64,000 nt of DNA from Actinomycetota bacterium (GCA_014238065.1 JABABU010000051.1:62001-126000); one strand, 5' to 3'; positions 1-9,230 are shown, numbered from the stretch's first letter. Notes: a model not told the origin generated them from the letters alone. A program made the numbers and translations.

Positions 1-412
1 TCTCGGTTGCTTGTCGGTCGGCGACGGCGGGACACACCACGACGTCGCCGAGCAGCAGCGGACCACGTGCTCCCTCCGGCTCTCTCTGTGCCGGCCGCCG
101 TGAAGCGCCGTCGGGGCTTCGTCCTGTCTGGAACAGTTCGTCGTCGATCGGGAACGCCAGCACGTCAGTCGATCCATCGCCTTCCATGTGCATTGCATTC
201 AGATTGGCCATGCTTGGCTCGTCGACGAACACGAGTGCGAATTCGACATCGCCCCTCACGCCTTCGCGTTCGAGCACGAAACGTGCCATCTCGCTGTAGC
301 GCGAGGTGTCGACGGCAATCGCGCTCTGTTCGTCTGCTACGAAGACCTCGAGGTCACCATCGTGGCCGGCGCGTCTCGGACCGGCGGCGACAGGCGGGGG
401 CTCCGAAGTCAT
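1..412 (-). CDS. ybeY: YbeY rRNA maturation endoribonuclease, N-terminal part (cut by window edge)
   Basis: The reading frame runs off the left edge, so only about 137 N-terminal residues are visible. YbeY is a zinc-dependent endoribonuclease for 16S rRNA 3' end maturation and ribosome quality control. The visible part carries the family's central segment: FVDEPSMANLNAMHM, then GSTDVLAFPIDDE, then LLGDVVVCPAVA. The zinc-binding H-x3-H-x5-H motif would lie beyond the window. The ATG at 412 overlaps the phoH stop (ATGA), so the two genes are translationally coupled. The phoH-ybeY order is conserved in many bacteria and supports the call. About 15 residues at the N-terminus are proline- and glycine-rich and not conserved. 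Confidence 0.9.
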   Translation of the reverse strand, partial: MTSEPPPVAAGPRRAGHDGDLEVFVADEQSAIAVDTSRYSEMARFVLEREGVRGDVEFALVFVDEPSMANLNAMHMEGDGSTDVLAFPIDDELFQTGRSPDGASRRPAQREPEGARGPLLLGDVVVCPAVADRQATE

Positions 413-1356
413 CAGCTGTTATCGCCCTCGTAGGCATCCACGATGTCCTGCACGATCCTGTGGCGAACGATGTCTCTGCGGCCGAGGCGCACGAAGCCGA
501 GCCCTTCGACGTCACTTAATATCTCTTCGACCTCGTGGAGCCCACTCTTGCCGCCAGGAACGTCGGTCTGGGTGACGTCGCCCGTGACGACGGCTTTCGA
601 ACCGAACCCGATGCGAGTCAGAAACATCTTCATCTGCTCTGGCGTGGTGTTCTGAGCCTCGTCGAGGATGATGAAGCTGTCGTTCAATGTCCTGCCGCGC
701 ATGAACGCAAGCGGCGCGACCTCGACCGTGCTCCTGTCGAACAGCTTCTCTGCTGTTTCGGCGTCGAACATGTCGTGCAGTGCGTCATAGAGCGGTCGCA
801 GATACGGGTCGACCTTGGCCATGAGATCACCGGGAAGGAATCCGAGTCGCTCGCCGGCCTCGACAGCCGGGCGAGTGAGCACGATGCGCTTCACCTGCTT
901 GGCGAGCAGCGCCTCGACCGCCATTGCTACCGCGAGCCAGGTCTTTCCTGTTCCCGCTGGTCCGATGCCGAACGTGATGATGTTCGCCCTGATCGCTTCT
1001 GCGTACTTCTTCTGGCCAGCACTCTTCGGCCTCACAGTTCGACCGCTTGGAGCCCGAAGAATGGTGGTGGCGAACACCTGCGAGGGCCGCTCGTCCGAGG
1101 AGATCATGTCGATGGTCCTTCGCACGAACTCGGCGTCGACCTTGTGGCCTTGTTCAAGCAACAGCACGAGTTCTTCGAAGATGCGACGGGCTCCGTCGGC
1201 ACCCTCACCCTCGACGGTGATCTCGTTGCCACGAACGTGGATCATCGCAGCCGTGTACTCGTCGCGTATCAAGTGCAGGAGTTCATCGTGCTGGCCGAGC
1301 AGCGGGACCATGAGGTGGTTGCCGGGAACCCGGATGATGGTGGGGCTGCTCGTCAC
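412..1356 (-). CDS. phoH: PhoH family ATPase
   Basis: This 314-residue PhoH-like protein is a predicted cytoplasmic P-loop ATPase/RNA helicase-like protein linked to RNA metabolism. Walker A is GPAGTGKT near residue 135 and Walker B is FIILDEAQN near residue 230, followed by the PhoH segment MKMFLTRIGFGSKAVVTGD. The N-terminal part (about residues 1-110) matches the KH-like/PhoH-L leader common in actinobacteria. The start is a GTG preceded by AGGAG at a 4-nt spacing. It is the first gene of a phoH-ybeY unit, with the stop overlapping the ybeY ATG. Length is normal for the family. Confidence 0.95.
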   Translation of the reverse strand: MTSSPTIIRVPGNHLMVPLLGQHDELLHLIRDEYTAAMIHVRGNEITVEGEGADGARRIFEELVLLLEQGHKVDAEFVRRTIDMISSDERPSQVFATTILRAPSGRTVRPKSAGQKKYAEAIRANIITFGIGPAGTGKTWLAVAMAVEALLAKQVKRIVLTRPAVEAGERLGFLPGDLMAKVDPYLRPLYDALHDMFDAETAEKLFDRSTVEVAPLAFMRGRTLNDSFIILDEAQNTTPEQMKMFLTRIGFGSKAVVTGDVTQTDVPGGKSGLHEVEEILSDVEGLGFVRLGRRDIVRHRIVQDIVDAYEGDNS

Positions 1357-1521
1357 TCGACTCCTGGAGACCGGACACTACGGAGGCCCGGACACTCTGT
1401 CAGGAGGTTATCGGAGCCGCAATGCCTCTGACCCCACGATTCTCATGCCTGGCTGTTTCCACGCCGAGAGGTTTTCGGGTGCCGCGCTGTCGAATGAGCC
1501 GATCGGAGCCGATAGGGGGTC

Positions 1522-2052
1522 GTGCAGGACAACGCGAACCTCGATGTCTGGCTGGCCGAGTTGCGGTCGGGGGACGCGGCGCGCGTCCGTCGCCGCCAGT
1601 TCTGGCTCGAGCGAGTTGCCAGCGAGCAAGCCACTTTCGTCGGGATGCTGACCGATCTCGCCGAGGCAACGAGCGAAGTCGTGCTCGAGACCACGGCGGG
1701 GCGTCGACACACCGGCTCTGTCAAAGCCGTTGGCCACGACTTCTGCGCGATCTCAGAGCACAGGCGATGGGCTTTCCTTGCTCTCCGCTCGCTCGCCGTG
1801 ATCCGCTCGACAGAGGGCGCCGCAGTAGTGGCCAGCGGGGATCGGACAGCCGATGTCGACCTGACGTTGCTCGAGGCTCTCGCCGATCAACTCGAGGACC
1901 GACCTCGAGTGGTTGTCTGGCTCGACTCTGGCCAACACGTTCAGGGAGAGCTGGCAGCAGTCGGTCAGGATCTCATCTCCGTCAAGATCGACGGAGAGCC
2001 GCCACGGATCACGCACGTGAGCGCCGCGGCGATCAGCGAGGTCGGCCTCTGA
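1522..2052 (+). CDS. Conserved actinobacterial protein with two small beta-barrel-like repeats, function unknown
   Basis: The 176-residue protein has no recognised catalytic motif. Two similar segments stand out: one around residues 48-75 (VVLETTAGRRHTGSVKAVG then FCAISE) and one around 128-155 (VVVWLDSGQHVQGELAAVG then LISVKIDG). Both have the strand-turn pattern of short Sm/SH3-like barrels, which suggests an internal duplication. No signal peptide or membrane segment is present. The GTG start follows the purine run AGGGGG with a short spacer. It lies divergent to phoH across 165 bp and convergent to the S9 peptidase gene. Similar proteins are common unannotated genes in actinobacteria; I do not assign a function. 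Confidence 0.7.
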   Translation: MQDNANLDVWLAELRSGDAARVRRRQFWLERVASEQATFVGMLTDLAEATSEVVLETTAGRRHTGSVKAVGHDFCAISEHRRWAFLALRSLAVIRSTEGAAVVASGDRTADVDLTLLEALADQLEDRPRVVVWLDSGQHVQGELAAVGQDLISVKIDGEPPRITHVSAAAISEVGL

Positions 2053-2085
2053 CGCCGGGTCCAGACCGGCCGGGAAACCGACGTG

Positions 2086-4161
2086 TCAGCCGAGACTCCT
2101 TCGGAGGAACTCGATCTGAAGCAGCAGAAGATTCTCCGCAACCTCTTCCTGCGGCGTCATGTGACTCACCCCGGCCAACGGCAGAACTTCGTGCGGCCTT
2201 CCGTGATGCAACAGCGCCCGACTGAGTTGCAGCGTGTGGGCCGCTACGACGTTGTCGTCGGCGAGCCCGTGAATCAACATCAACGGACGGTCGAGCGAAG
2301 GAGCCATGGTGAGCAGCGATGAGCGCTCGTAGTTCTCTGGCTCGATGTCAGGGTGTCCGAGGTACCGCTCGGTGTAGTGAGTGTCATAGAGCCGCCAGTC
2401 GGTCACCGGCGCCCCGGCGACAGCTGCCTTGAACACGTCGGGACGTCGCATCACCGCCAACGCGGCGAGGTAGCCGCCGAATGACCAACCGCGTATCGCG
2501 ACGCGAGACATGTCGAGGCGGCCAGGGTGTCGCTGCTCGACGCGCTCAAGTGCCGCGATCTGGTCATCGAGCGCCAACGTGGCGAGGTCGCCATAGATCG
2601 ACCGCTCCCAGTCGCCTCCACGCGCCGGCGTGCCGCGTCCGTCGGCGACGATCACCACGAAACCTTGATCGGCGAACCACTGCGAGGCAGTGAACGCGTT
2701 GTATGACGCGAGCACTCGCTGTGCATGCGGACCGCCGTATGGGTCGAGCAGCACCGGCAACTGCGAGCCATCGTCGGCGGCAGGGAAAAGCACCGCTGCT
2801 CGGATTCCCAGCGCCTCCGTCGAGAGCATTTCGACGCTCACGTCCAGGTTCGCCGACTCGCTCAGATCATCGAGTTCGAAAGTATGAGCGCCCGAGCTGA
2901 CCGAGAACCTCCTACGCGGGGAGGTGAGCACCGATGATGTCGTGACCATCGTGGCCCCGCCGACCGATGCATCGTGTACGCCAGGCTCAGACGTGAGCTG
3001 CTCGACACCCGCCGGAGTCCAACGAAAGACATGGACCTCCGTTGGGTCCGACGAAGCCGTGAAGACGATACCGCCGAGAAACTCACCGATCACCCTCCGA
3101 ACCCAGAGATCGGAGCCTGACACCGGCTCGCCATCGACGACGAGTTGCCGACTGCCGCCAGCCTCCTCGACGGTGACGAGCTTGGAGTCCCACCACGCAG
3201 GTGTTCCCGGCACCAGCTCGACCCAGATGTCGTCGGTGATCTCGTGAACACTCGCAATGCTGCCCGTCGCAGGATCCACGGTGAGCAGGCCCCAGGTTCT
3301 CTGGTCTCTCGTTTGTACGACGAGGTGGAGGCCAGCGCCGCTCGACCATCGCACGTCAGCGAGATACTCCCACCGGTCACCGGCCCAGTCGACATCGATG
3401 CGGCTTCCATCGGTTTCGACGATCGCGAGGCCGACCACGGCGTTCGCGGTCCCTGCGGCGGGGTAACGCATGGCACGAGGCTCGGCGGCCGGCTCTGTCG
3501 GATCGGCCAGAAACCACACCGAGACCGGCGACACGTCGACTCTGCTGACCAGCAGGGAATCGCCGTCGGGCGACCACCAGTAGCCGCTGGTCCTCCCCAT
3601 CTCCTCACCGGCGACGAACTCCGCGCTGCCCCACGTCACGTCCGGGGTCGGCTCTGAGATCAGCTCTCGATCGGAGCCGTCCGACAGTTCCCACACGCGA
3701 AGAGCTTCGTCGGAAACGTAGGCAACCCGCGTGCCGGTCGGGTCGACCCTGACGTCGAACGCGCCACCGGTGGCTTGGGTGTCTTCGGTGATCTGCCCCG
3801 TTTCGAGGTCGACGACGTACGGCCGTCCCGCCAGAGCGAACGAGACAAGATTCCCGTCTGATCCACCGACCGCGTAACTCACGACGCCCGCAGCACTCTC
3901 GCGCGCCCTTTCGCGTCTTGCCTTCTCGGCAACCGGCAATTCCTCGGTGGAACCCGCGGCCAGGATTTCGGTTGGGTCCACGAAGAGGCGCTGTTCACCG
4001 GAACCAGTGTCAGCCGTCCACACACATGTGGTTGGGTCGTCCCCCGATTTGGCGCGCAGGAACACGAGGCGCGACCCGTCCTCCGAGACGGTGAAGTTTC
4101 TCGGCGCGCCGAGGGTGAATCGCCTCGTCCGCGCTTGCTGGCGTGGGAATGATTCAGTCAC
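2086..4161 (-). CDS. S9 family prolyl oligopeptidase / dipeptidyl peptidase IV-like
   Basis: This 691-residue protein has a DPP-IV-like beta-propeller (roughly residues 15-430) and an alpha/beta-hydrolase domain. The catalytic triad is visible: Ser560 in RGWSFGGYLA, Asp635 in HGLADDNV and His667 in AGVSHMTP. Members cleave short peptides, often after proline or alanine. The DPP-IV N-terminal pattern is seen in SGYWWSPDGDSLLVSRVD and EEMGRTSGYWWSPDG. There is no signal peptide, so the enzyme is probably cytoplasmic. It is followed downstream, on the same strand's upstream side, by the glutaredoxin gene (27 bp apart), which may be cotranscribed. Length is typical for bacterial DPP-IV-like enzymes. 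Confidence 0.92.
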   Translation of the reverse strand: MTESFPRQQARTRRFTLGAPRNFTVSEDGSRLVFLRAKSGDDPTTCVWTADTGSGEQRLFVDPTEILAAGSTEELPVAEKARRERARESAAGVVSYAVGGSDGNLVSFALAGRPYVVDLETGQITEDTQATGGAFDVRVDPTGTRVAYVSDEALRVWELSDGSDRELISEPTPDVTWGSAEFVAGEEMGRTSGYWWSPDGDSLLVSRVDVSPVSVWFLADPTEPAAEPRAMRYPAAGTANAVVGLAIVETDGSRIDVDWAGDRWEYLADVRWSSGAGLHLVVQTRDQRTWGLLTVDPATGSIASVHEITDDIWVELVPGTPAWWDSKLVTVEEAGGSRQLVVDGEPVSGSDLWVRRVIGEFLGGIVFTASSDPTEVHVFRWTPAGVEQLTSEPGVHDASVGGATMVTTSSVLTSPRRRFSVSSGAHTFELDDLSESANLDVSVEMLSTEALGIRAAVLFPAADDGSQLPVLLDPYGGPHAQRVLASYNAFTASQWFADQGFVVIVADGRGTPARGGDWERSIYGDLATLALDDQIAALERVEQRHPGRLDMSRVAIRGWSFGGYLAALAVMRRPDVFKAAVAGAPVTDWRLYDTHYTERYLGHPDIEPENYERSSLLTMAPSLDRPLMLIHGLADDNVVAAHTLQLSRALLHHGRPHEVLPLAGVSHMTPQEEVAENLLLLQIEFLRRSLG

Positions 4162-4188
4162 GGCAGCGAAACTACCCGCGACGACGGC

Positions 4189-4530
4189 TCATCCCCCGAG
4201 GATGCGGTTCACCACTTCGGCCGCTCGGCCCGGCTTCGGGGCTTCGTAGTCGGCGGGAAGGAGATGGGGGGTCCGTTCTTGCATCGCTGCCAGCATCTGT
4301 CGAGCGGTCGGGTTGACCATGATGACTCCGTCGATGTCGACCGTCGGGACAGTTTCGTTGCCGTTGGCGTTGTCGCGAACGAACTGTGCAGCCGATGGAT
4401 CATCCCAGATGTTTCGACGAGTGATATCGAGGTCGTACTCGGCCAAACCGCGTTCGAGGCCCATGCAGAATCCGCATCCAGGACGCCAATACAGCGTTAC
4501 ATGACCTTCAGAGGATGACGGCTTGCTCAT
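4189..4530 (-). CDS. Mycoredoxin-like glutaredoxin
   Basis: The 113-residue protein has a glutaredoxin/thioredoxin fold with active site C19-G-F-C22 in the context LYWRPGCGFCMGLE. The cis-proline region is ETVPTVDIDG. Actinobacteria use mycothiol in place of glutathione, and small CxxC glutaredoxins of this kind act as mycoredoxins that reduce mycothiol mixed disulfides; the assignment to mycothiol is by family and lineage, not shown here. The C-terminal 25 residues (PKPGRAAEVVNRILGG) extend past the core fold. It is upstream of the S9 peptidase gene on the same strand, 27 bp apart. Confidence 0.88.
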   Translation of the reverse strand: MSKPSSSEGHVTLYWRPGCGFCMGLERGLAEYDLDITRRNIWDDPSAAQFVRDNANGNETVPTVDIDGVIMVNPTARQMLAAMQERTPHLLPADYEAPKPGRAAEVVNRILGG

Positions 4531-4641
4531 GGATTCTCAGTTCCTCGGGTGTGGTCGAGCCGGCGCCTGGCTCGACTCAAGAATCGTATCGACGGAGCCA
4601 CGGAGACCCTGGGTCAGATGTACGCGAACTGCGTCAGAGCA

Positions 4642-5550
4642 TCAGCCGTTCTTCTCCGAAGTGGCCCTGAGATGAGCCGCAGCAACGATGGGTGACTCGC
4701 CGAGGGCCCAACCGAGGAAGCGGCTCAGCGCCGCTGCGCCCGGACCGATCAGCAGGTCTTCGGCAAATGGCAACTTCGGGAGCCAGAGCTCCTCTCGGAT
4801 CTCGTCGGGGAGGAGCGACACTGCCGCTCCGACGATACCCAGATATGCAGGTCGCAACCTCGCGGGAACGGGGGGCCAGATCAGGAATCGCACAGCCTCT
4901 CGAGCTCTCGTCGATCCGAGCAGCTCATGGGAGATGCCGTCGTAGTAGTTCGTCACTGCGGCCGCACTCTCCGGAACGTCGGTGGCGCCCATCAGACGGC
5001 CGAGGTGCGACATCTCGAAGTGATAGCGGTCGATGTCGGCTGCGCTGAGCTCCGCCGCTCCGAATGCGCCGACGGCCACGGCAAAGCTGTCGACCTCGGT
5101 GACATGTACCCAGCGGAGCAGCTCGGGATCCAGAGCCGAGTACGGCCGTCCGTCATCAGCGGTGCCGCGTACCGATTGATGCACAGATGTCACCATCTCG
5201 ACCATGTCGTGCGCTGCGGCCGTCGAGCCGAAAGTAGTCGTACTCACGTACATCGCTGTCCGCTGTAGGCGGCCCCATGGATCGCTGCGATAGTTCGAGT
5301 GATCGCCGACGCCGGCCATCGCCAACGGGTGCACTGTCTGCAGGAGCAGAGCTCTGACGCCTCCGATGAGCATCGCCGCGTCTGCTCCCACGCGCCAAGC
5401 CACAGAGTCGGGACCAAAGAGCCCTGGGTCGCCAAGTGGCCCGCGGAATGGCTCGAGATCGAGTGTTGGACCGTCTCCACCGCCACCGATCAGTGATCGG
5501 ACAGAGTCAGCCACGCGGGTGCGGATCCAGTCGAGACCCACAGTCGCCAT
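4642..5550 (-). CDS. MpaB-type oxygenase family protein (DUF2236)
   Basis: The 302-residue protein belongs to the DUF2236/MpaB family, named after a latex-clearing-type haem oxygenase. Recognisable stretches are LLLQTVHPLAMAGVGDHS, FGSTAAAHDMVEMVTSVH and LRWVHVTEVDSFAVA, the last containing the conserved W-V-H segment. Substrate is unknown. The frame is open further upstream but that would run into the divergent desaturase gene; the ATG at 5550 (alternatively 5562) gives the usual N-terminus. The 81-bp gap to the desaturase start should hold both promoters. Predicted soluble, with several alanine-rich helices. Confidence 0.82.
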   Translation of the reverse strand: MATVGLDWIRTRVADSVRSLIGGGGDGPTLDLEPFRGPLGDPGLFGPDSVAWRVGADAAMLIGGVRALLLQTVHPLAMAGVGDHSNYRSDPWGRLQRTAMYVSTTTFGSTAAAHDMVEMVTSVHQSVRGTADDGRPYSALDPELLRWVHVTEVDSFAVAVGAFGAAELSAADIDRYHFEMSHLGRLMGATDVPESAAAVTNYYDGISHELLGSTRAREAVRFLIWPPVPARLRPAYLGIVGAAVSLLPDEIREELWLPKLPFAEDLLIGPGAAALSRFLGWALGESPIVAAAHLRATSEKNG

Positions 5551-5631
5551 GAGAGCGAGCATACGACCACAATCGTCCCGGCCTTTGGCCGCGATCCGTA
5601 ACCACAGCGATCCGTCGGTAGTCTCACCACT

Positions 5632-6549
5632 GTGGAAGATCCAGCACTGCTGTCCGAACTCGAGCCACTGGTGGGAACTCTGCTCGATCGCCACCTCAAC
5701 AATGCCAAGGAGTGGTTCCCCCACGAGTACGTGCCGTGGAGCCAGGGCCGCGACTTCGTGCCAGGCGAAGAATGGGATCCCGACGAGTATCAGATCGCTG
5801 ACGGCGTCAGGTCGTCGTTGTTCGTCAACCTGCTCACCGAAGACAATCTTCCGTACTATTTCCACGCCATCGGCAACATGTTCGGCCACAGCGGACCGTG
5901 GGCCGAGTGGTCACACCGATGGACTGCCGAAGAGGGCCGTCACTCCATCGTGATCCGCGACTACTTCACGGTCACTCGTGCGCTCGATCCCGTCGCGCTC
6001 GAGCGGGCCAGGATGGCGCAGGTCTCCTGCGGCGAAGCCCCAGACCCGCCGACGGCGATGGAGTCAATTCTGTACGTCGCGATGCAGGAACTCGCCACAC
6101 GTGTAGCGCACAGGCGAACCGGCAAGCTGATGAACGACCCCGTCGGCGAAGCGATCATGAAGCGCGTCGCCATGGACGAGAACTTGCATCACATCTTCTA
6201 CCGAGATGTCGCCAGCGCCGCGAAGGAAATCGATGCTGACCAGTTCGTCATCGCTCTCGAGAAGCAGGTCAGAAATTTCGAGATGCCAGGAACCGGCATT
6301 GTCGGATTCAAGAAGCACGCAACGGCGATCGCCCGCGAAGGCATCTACGACTTCGCGGTCCACTACGACGCCGTCATCAGTCCCGTCGTCCTGAAACACT
6401 TCGCCGTCGAGAACATGGAAGGCCTCAGCCCTGAAGCTGACGCGGCCCGCGATGGACTGATGACCTTTATTCGCCGCTTGGAACGCTTCAGCGTACGAAG
6501 CCGGGAACGCCAAGAACGCAGGGCCACTCAGCTCACGAGCACAGGCTGA
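5632..6549 (+). CDS. Acyl-ACP desaturase (soluble di-iron fatty acid desaturase)
   Basis: This 305-residue ferritin-like di-iron enzyme should introduce a double bond into acyl-ACP (stearoyl-ACP delta-9 desaturase/DesA family). The iron ligands can be placed: Glu70 in LTEDNLPYYFH, Glu101 and His104 in AEEGRHS, Glu153 in MQELATRVAHR, and Glu183 with His186 in MDENLHHIF. These are the two ExxH motifs and the flanking glutamates of the family. The start is GTG at 5632. The gene is divergent to the MpaB-family gene, and its 3' end faces the DUF3039 gene 15 bp away. No membrane segments, as expected for the soluble class. Confidence 0.92.
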   Translation: MEDPALLSELEPLVGTLLDRHLNNAKEWFPHEYVPWSQGRDFVPGEEWDPDEYQIADGVRSSLFVNLLTEDNLPYYFHAIGNMFGHSGPWAEWSHRWTAEEGRHSIVIRDYFTVTRALDPVALERARMAQVSCGEAPDPPTAMESILYVAMQELATRVAHRRTGKLMNDPVGEAIMKRVAMDENLHHIFYRDVASAAKEIDADQFVIALEKQVRNFEMPGTGIVGFKKHATAIAREGIYDFAVHYDAVISPVVLKHFAVENMEGLSPEADAARDGLMTFIRRLERFSVRSRERQERRATQLTSTG

Positions 6550-6564
6550 TCGACCGGCAGAACT

Positions 6565-6855
6565 TCAGCGGCCTGCGGCAGCTCTCTCGTCGTAGATCCG
6601 CTTGCAGTCGGGACACACCGGAAAATCTTCCGGCTTGCGAGAAGGCACCCACTTCTTGCCGCACAGGGCAATACACGCAACACCGGTCACCATTGCTTTG
6701 GTGAGCTCGGCCTTCGGCACGTAGTGGGCGAAACGGTCGTGATCGCCGGGATCGCCATCGTCGAGACGCGGATCGTTCTCGATGATGGTCACGGTGCCGG
6801 TTTCGAACTCGGTCGCAGCGAACGACCCCAGGTTTCTGTGAGACCGATGTGCCAC
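6565..6855 (-). CDS. DUF3039 family small protein
   Basis: This is a 96-residue member of DUF3039, an actinobacterial family of unknown function. The diagnostic core is FAHYVPKAELTKAMVTG followed by CGKKWVP and then CPDCKRIYDE, so three cysteines form a likely zinc site. The frame stays open upstream to a TTG at 6918, but the GTG at 6855 has an excellent AGGAG seven bases before it, so I place the start there; this also frees the region for the promoter of the divergent gene. It is encoded tail-to-tail with the desaturase. Confidence 0.85.
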   Translation of the reverse strand: MAHRSHRNLGSFAATEFETGTVTIIENDPRLDDGDPGDHDRFAHYVPKAELTKAMVTGVACIALCGKKWVPSRKPEDFPVCPDCKRIYDERAAAGR

Positions 6856-6994
6856 GAAGTTGCTCCTGAATCTGTCACCGACCGACGCCCTGATCGACAA
6901 CTCAACCGTATCGGTCAAATGGTATTGCGCGAGTGGCGTGGGTTACGTTGCGAACCATGGGACGCATGCGTTCACCGCTGCGAACGACCACCTG

Positions 6995-8611
6995 GTGGTT
7001 GCGTTGAGTGAGCTTGCCGATGACGCCCTGACCAGGCTCGCTCGAATCCACGCCGTGGAGAGTTCCTGGATCGGACCTGACGGGAGCCGCAGAACAGTCA
7101 GCCGCGACTCACTGCTCGCCATCGTTGGCGCCATGGCCGAGGAGACCCTCGAGAACGAGTCCGACGTCAACGAGGCGCTCATCGCAGCCAAGCGAGCACG
7201 TCGGAGCGAAGTGCTCGCCCCATTTTTTGTGGCGCCGGCCGGACGGGTGGACCCGATCGAACTCGCCGGCAACGTAGACGGCGCTGTCCTGCTCGGCGAG
7301 GACGGTGCGACCCTTGCCGGTGTCGTCGACGGGTCGTCGATCACCATCGACGAGCGCCTCCCTGCCGGTCTCTACACACTGACTGTGGGATCCGGAGGCG
7401 GACACCACGTGGCAACGGTCTTGGCAACGCCGGATGGAAACGCCATGGCCGAACCCCCTCGGTTCGGCGTTCGAACCAACGTGAGCGAACTGCGCGACCG
7501 ACGAGACAGCGATCAGGGCAAGGGCCACATCGGTCTGGTCGGTCGACTGGCCGACGTGCTCGATCGACACGGCATCGGGTGCATTGCGACTCCTTCATTG
7601 CTGCCACATCGCCCCGTCGATGGCGCCGGTCATGAAGGCATCATGAGCAGGCGCGGCTGGTCCGACTGGATCATCAACGTCTCGGCTGCGCCTGGTGCCG
7701 TCGGCCAACGGCATGACTGGACAGCAGCATGCCGCGACGAAGCTTCCGCACAATCAGCACACCGCGCCGCGCTGGAGACCTACTCGGAACTCGTCGGCCA
7801 CCACCCCGCCCTACGGGCCGAGCTCGATCGCTTCCTTGTCGGTCATCCACACATTGTGCGCTACGCCAGGTTCATGGCCTTGGGCGAGACACTCTCCGAG
7901 GACTGGCGCAGATGGCCGGTGCCGTGGCGTTCTGGCGACCTCGCGAACGCGCCGGTCGACCAGAACAGGGAACTGTATCACCAGGTCGCGCAGTGGCAGG
8001 CTGATGTCCAGCTCCGGCAGGTCGCAACGGCCATGGCCGACCGTGGTCAGGTGATCGAGATGCACCTCGACATCGGTATTCATCCGCACGGATACGACTA
8101 TTGGCATCAGCCTCATCTGTTCAGCGACTCTGCGACTGTTGGCCAGCCACCGAGCGATCGGACGCCGCACGGCTCGAACTCGATGTCGCCGGCGCCGCGA
8201 TCGAACTTTGCCCACGATGACGGCTACCGCTCGTTCGCCAGCACCGTTCGCCATCAGTTGGCGGGCGGCCTGCTGCGCCTCGCATCGCGTGACAACTTCG
8301 AGCGCGCATGGTGGATCCCGAACGGCGCAGAGCCATGCGACGGCGCCTGGGTCAGGCTCATCGCCGACGAGTTGCTCGCCATCACGAGCCTCGAGGCGCA
8401 CCGAATGGGCGCGATGGTGATCATGACCGGCGCCGATGCAGCCGACTCGGTCCCATTCCTACGCCCGATTCCATCGAAGTGCACGCTGCGCGATCTGATT
8501 CCAGGCGAAGTGGACGGCAACCGATTCAGACGACCGCTCGAGCACGTGCTCAGCGAACCGGCCATAGCTTCCGGACTGTCGGCCTTGCGTACCCCTTCGG
8601 CGGGAATCTGA
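6995..8611 (+). CDS. GH77 (4-alpha-glucanotransferase/MalQ-like) protein lacking catalytic residues
   Basis: The protein (about 538 residues) aligns by eye over its length with bacterial MalQ: N-terminal SELADDALTRLARIHAVESSW, then YARFMALGETLSEDWRRW, then IGIHPHGYDYW, SATVGQPPSD, FERAWWIPNGAEP, and LLAITSLEAHRMGAMVI. MalQ transfers alpha-1,4-glucan segments. Here the nucleophile motif RIDH is replaced by RLAS, the acid/base motif GEDLG by TGADA, and the protein ends before the THD(N/H)DT motif. No enzymatic activity is expected. The frame has many degenerate positions but no stop or frameshift, and codon use is normal, so it looks maintained. Start is uncertain: GTG 6995 is chosen because upstream in-frame sequence overlaps the DUF3039 gene. 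Confidence 0.75.
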   Translation: MVALSELADDALTRLARIHAVESSWIGPDGSRRTVSRDSLLAIVGAMAEETLENESDVNEALIAAKRARRSEVLAPFFVAPAGRVDPIELAGNVDGAVLLGEDGATLAGVVDGSSITIDERLPAGLYTLTVGSGGGHHVATVLATPDGNAMAEPPRFGVRTNVSELRDRRDSDQGKGHIGLVGRLADVLDRHGIGCIATPSLLPHRPVDGAGHEGIMSRRGWSDWIINVSAAPGAVGQRHDWTAACRDEASAQSAHRAALETYSELVGHHPALRAELDRFLVGHPHIVRYARFMALGETLSEDWRRWPVPWRSGDLANAPVDQNRELYHQVAQWQADVQLRQVATAMADRGQVIEMHLDIGIHPHGYDYWHQPHLFSDSATVGQPPSDRTPHGSNSMSPAPRSNFAHDDGYRSFASTVRHQLAGGLLRLASRDNFERAWWIPNGAEPCDGAWVRLIADELLAITSLEAHRMGAMVIMTGADAADSVPFLRPIPSKCTLRDLIPGEVDGNRFRRPLEHVLSEPAIASGLSALRTPSAGI

Positions 8612-8616
8612 ACGGC

Positions 8617-9201
8617 TCAGTCTCCGTCGAGCGCCGCCCGCGTGTTCTCACAAGCAAACTCGAGCGCTGCGAACAATTGATCGATGACGTCGTCTGGTCC
8701 GTTTGCCATGCACCTGATCAGCTGGGGTGCACCGTCGACCCATCGCCAGTACACCAGCTCACCCCAGCCTTCTGTTGAATGGGTTTCGACCAGGTAGGAC
8801 GCGTCGCCGCTCACCTCCCGTACCACCTCGACCGACTCCGGAGACACCAGGCCATAGCTGGCCGTGGCAGCCGCTCGCCACTCGGAACTCGATCGCGGCT
8901 CGCAGTTGCCGAGGCAGTCATCGACGATGGCCCACGAGAAGGGGACGCCGGCTATCTCAGCTGGAAACGCCAGGCCGATCTCGCCGTCGAACTCCCATCC
9001 CACTGGCTTGAAGGTCGTGACATCACCACCGAAGGTCACGCTCTCCAGAACGATGTCGGCCGCGGGCAGACTCGGCGCCACGGTTGATCGGACCACAGTT
9101 TCCTCCGAGATGGTGTCAGCCGACGTCGTTTCGGAGTCGGAGCAGGCCGACAGCAACGCCACCGACACGATCACGCTGATGAGGAGGCGGAGCACCGCCA
9201 A
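8617..9201 (-). CDS. Secreted lipoprotein, function unknown
   Basis: The 194-residue protein starts with a lipoprotein signal peptide: MAVLRLLISVIVSVALLSAC, with the lipobox LLSAC placing the acylated cysteine at residue 20. A short Ser/Thr linker follows. The mature domain (about residues 45-190) has cysteines in DDCLGNCEP, IRCMANG and FACEN that could form disulfides outside the membrane. I do not recognise the family. It is convergent with the GH77-like gene (5 bp apart) and lies downstream of the tail-anchored protein gene on the same strand. Confidence 0.75.
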   Translation of the reverse strand: MAVLRLLISVIVSVALLSACSDSETTSADTISEETVVRSTVAPSLPAADIVLESVTFGGDVTTFKPVGWEFDGEIGLAFPAEIAGVPFSWAIVDDCLGNCEPRSSSEWRAAATASYGLVSPESVEVVREVSGDASYLVETHSTEGWGELVYWRWVDGAPQLIRCMANGPDDVIDQLFAALEFACENTRAALDGD

Positions 9202-9230
9202 AGTCTGCCAGCGCCGTACCCGTTTTCAGC

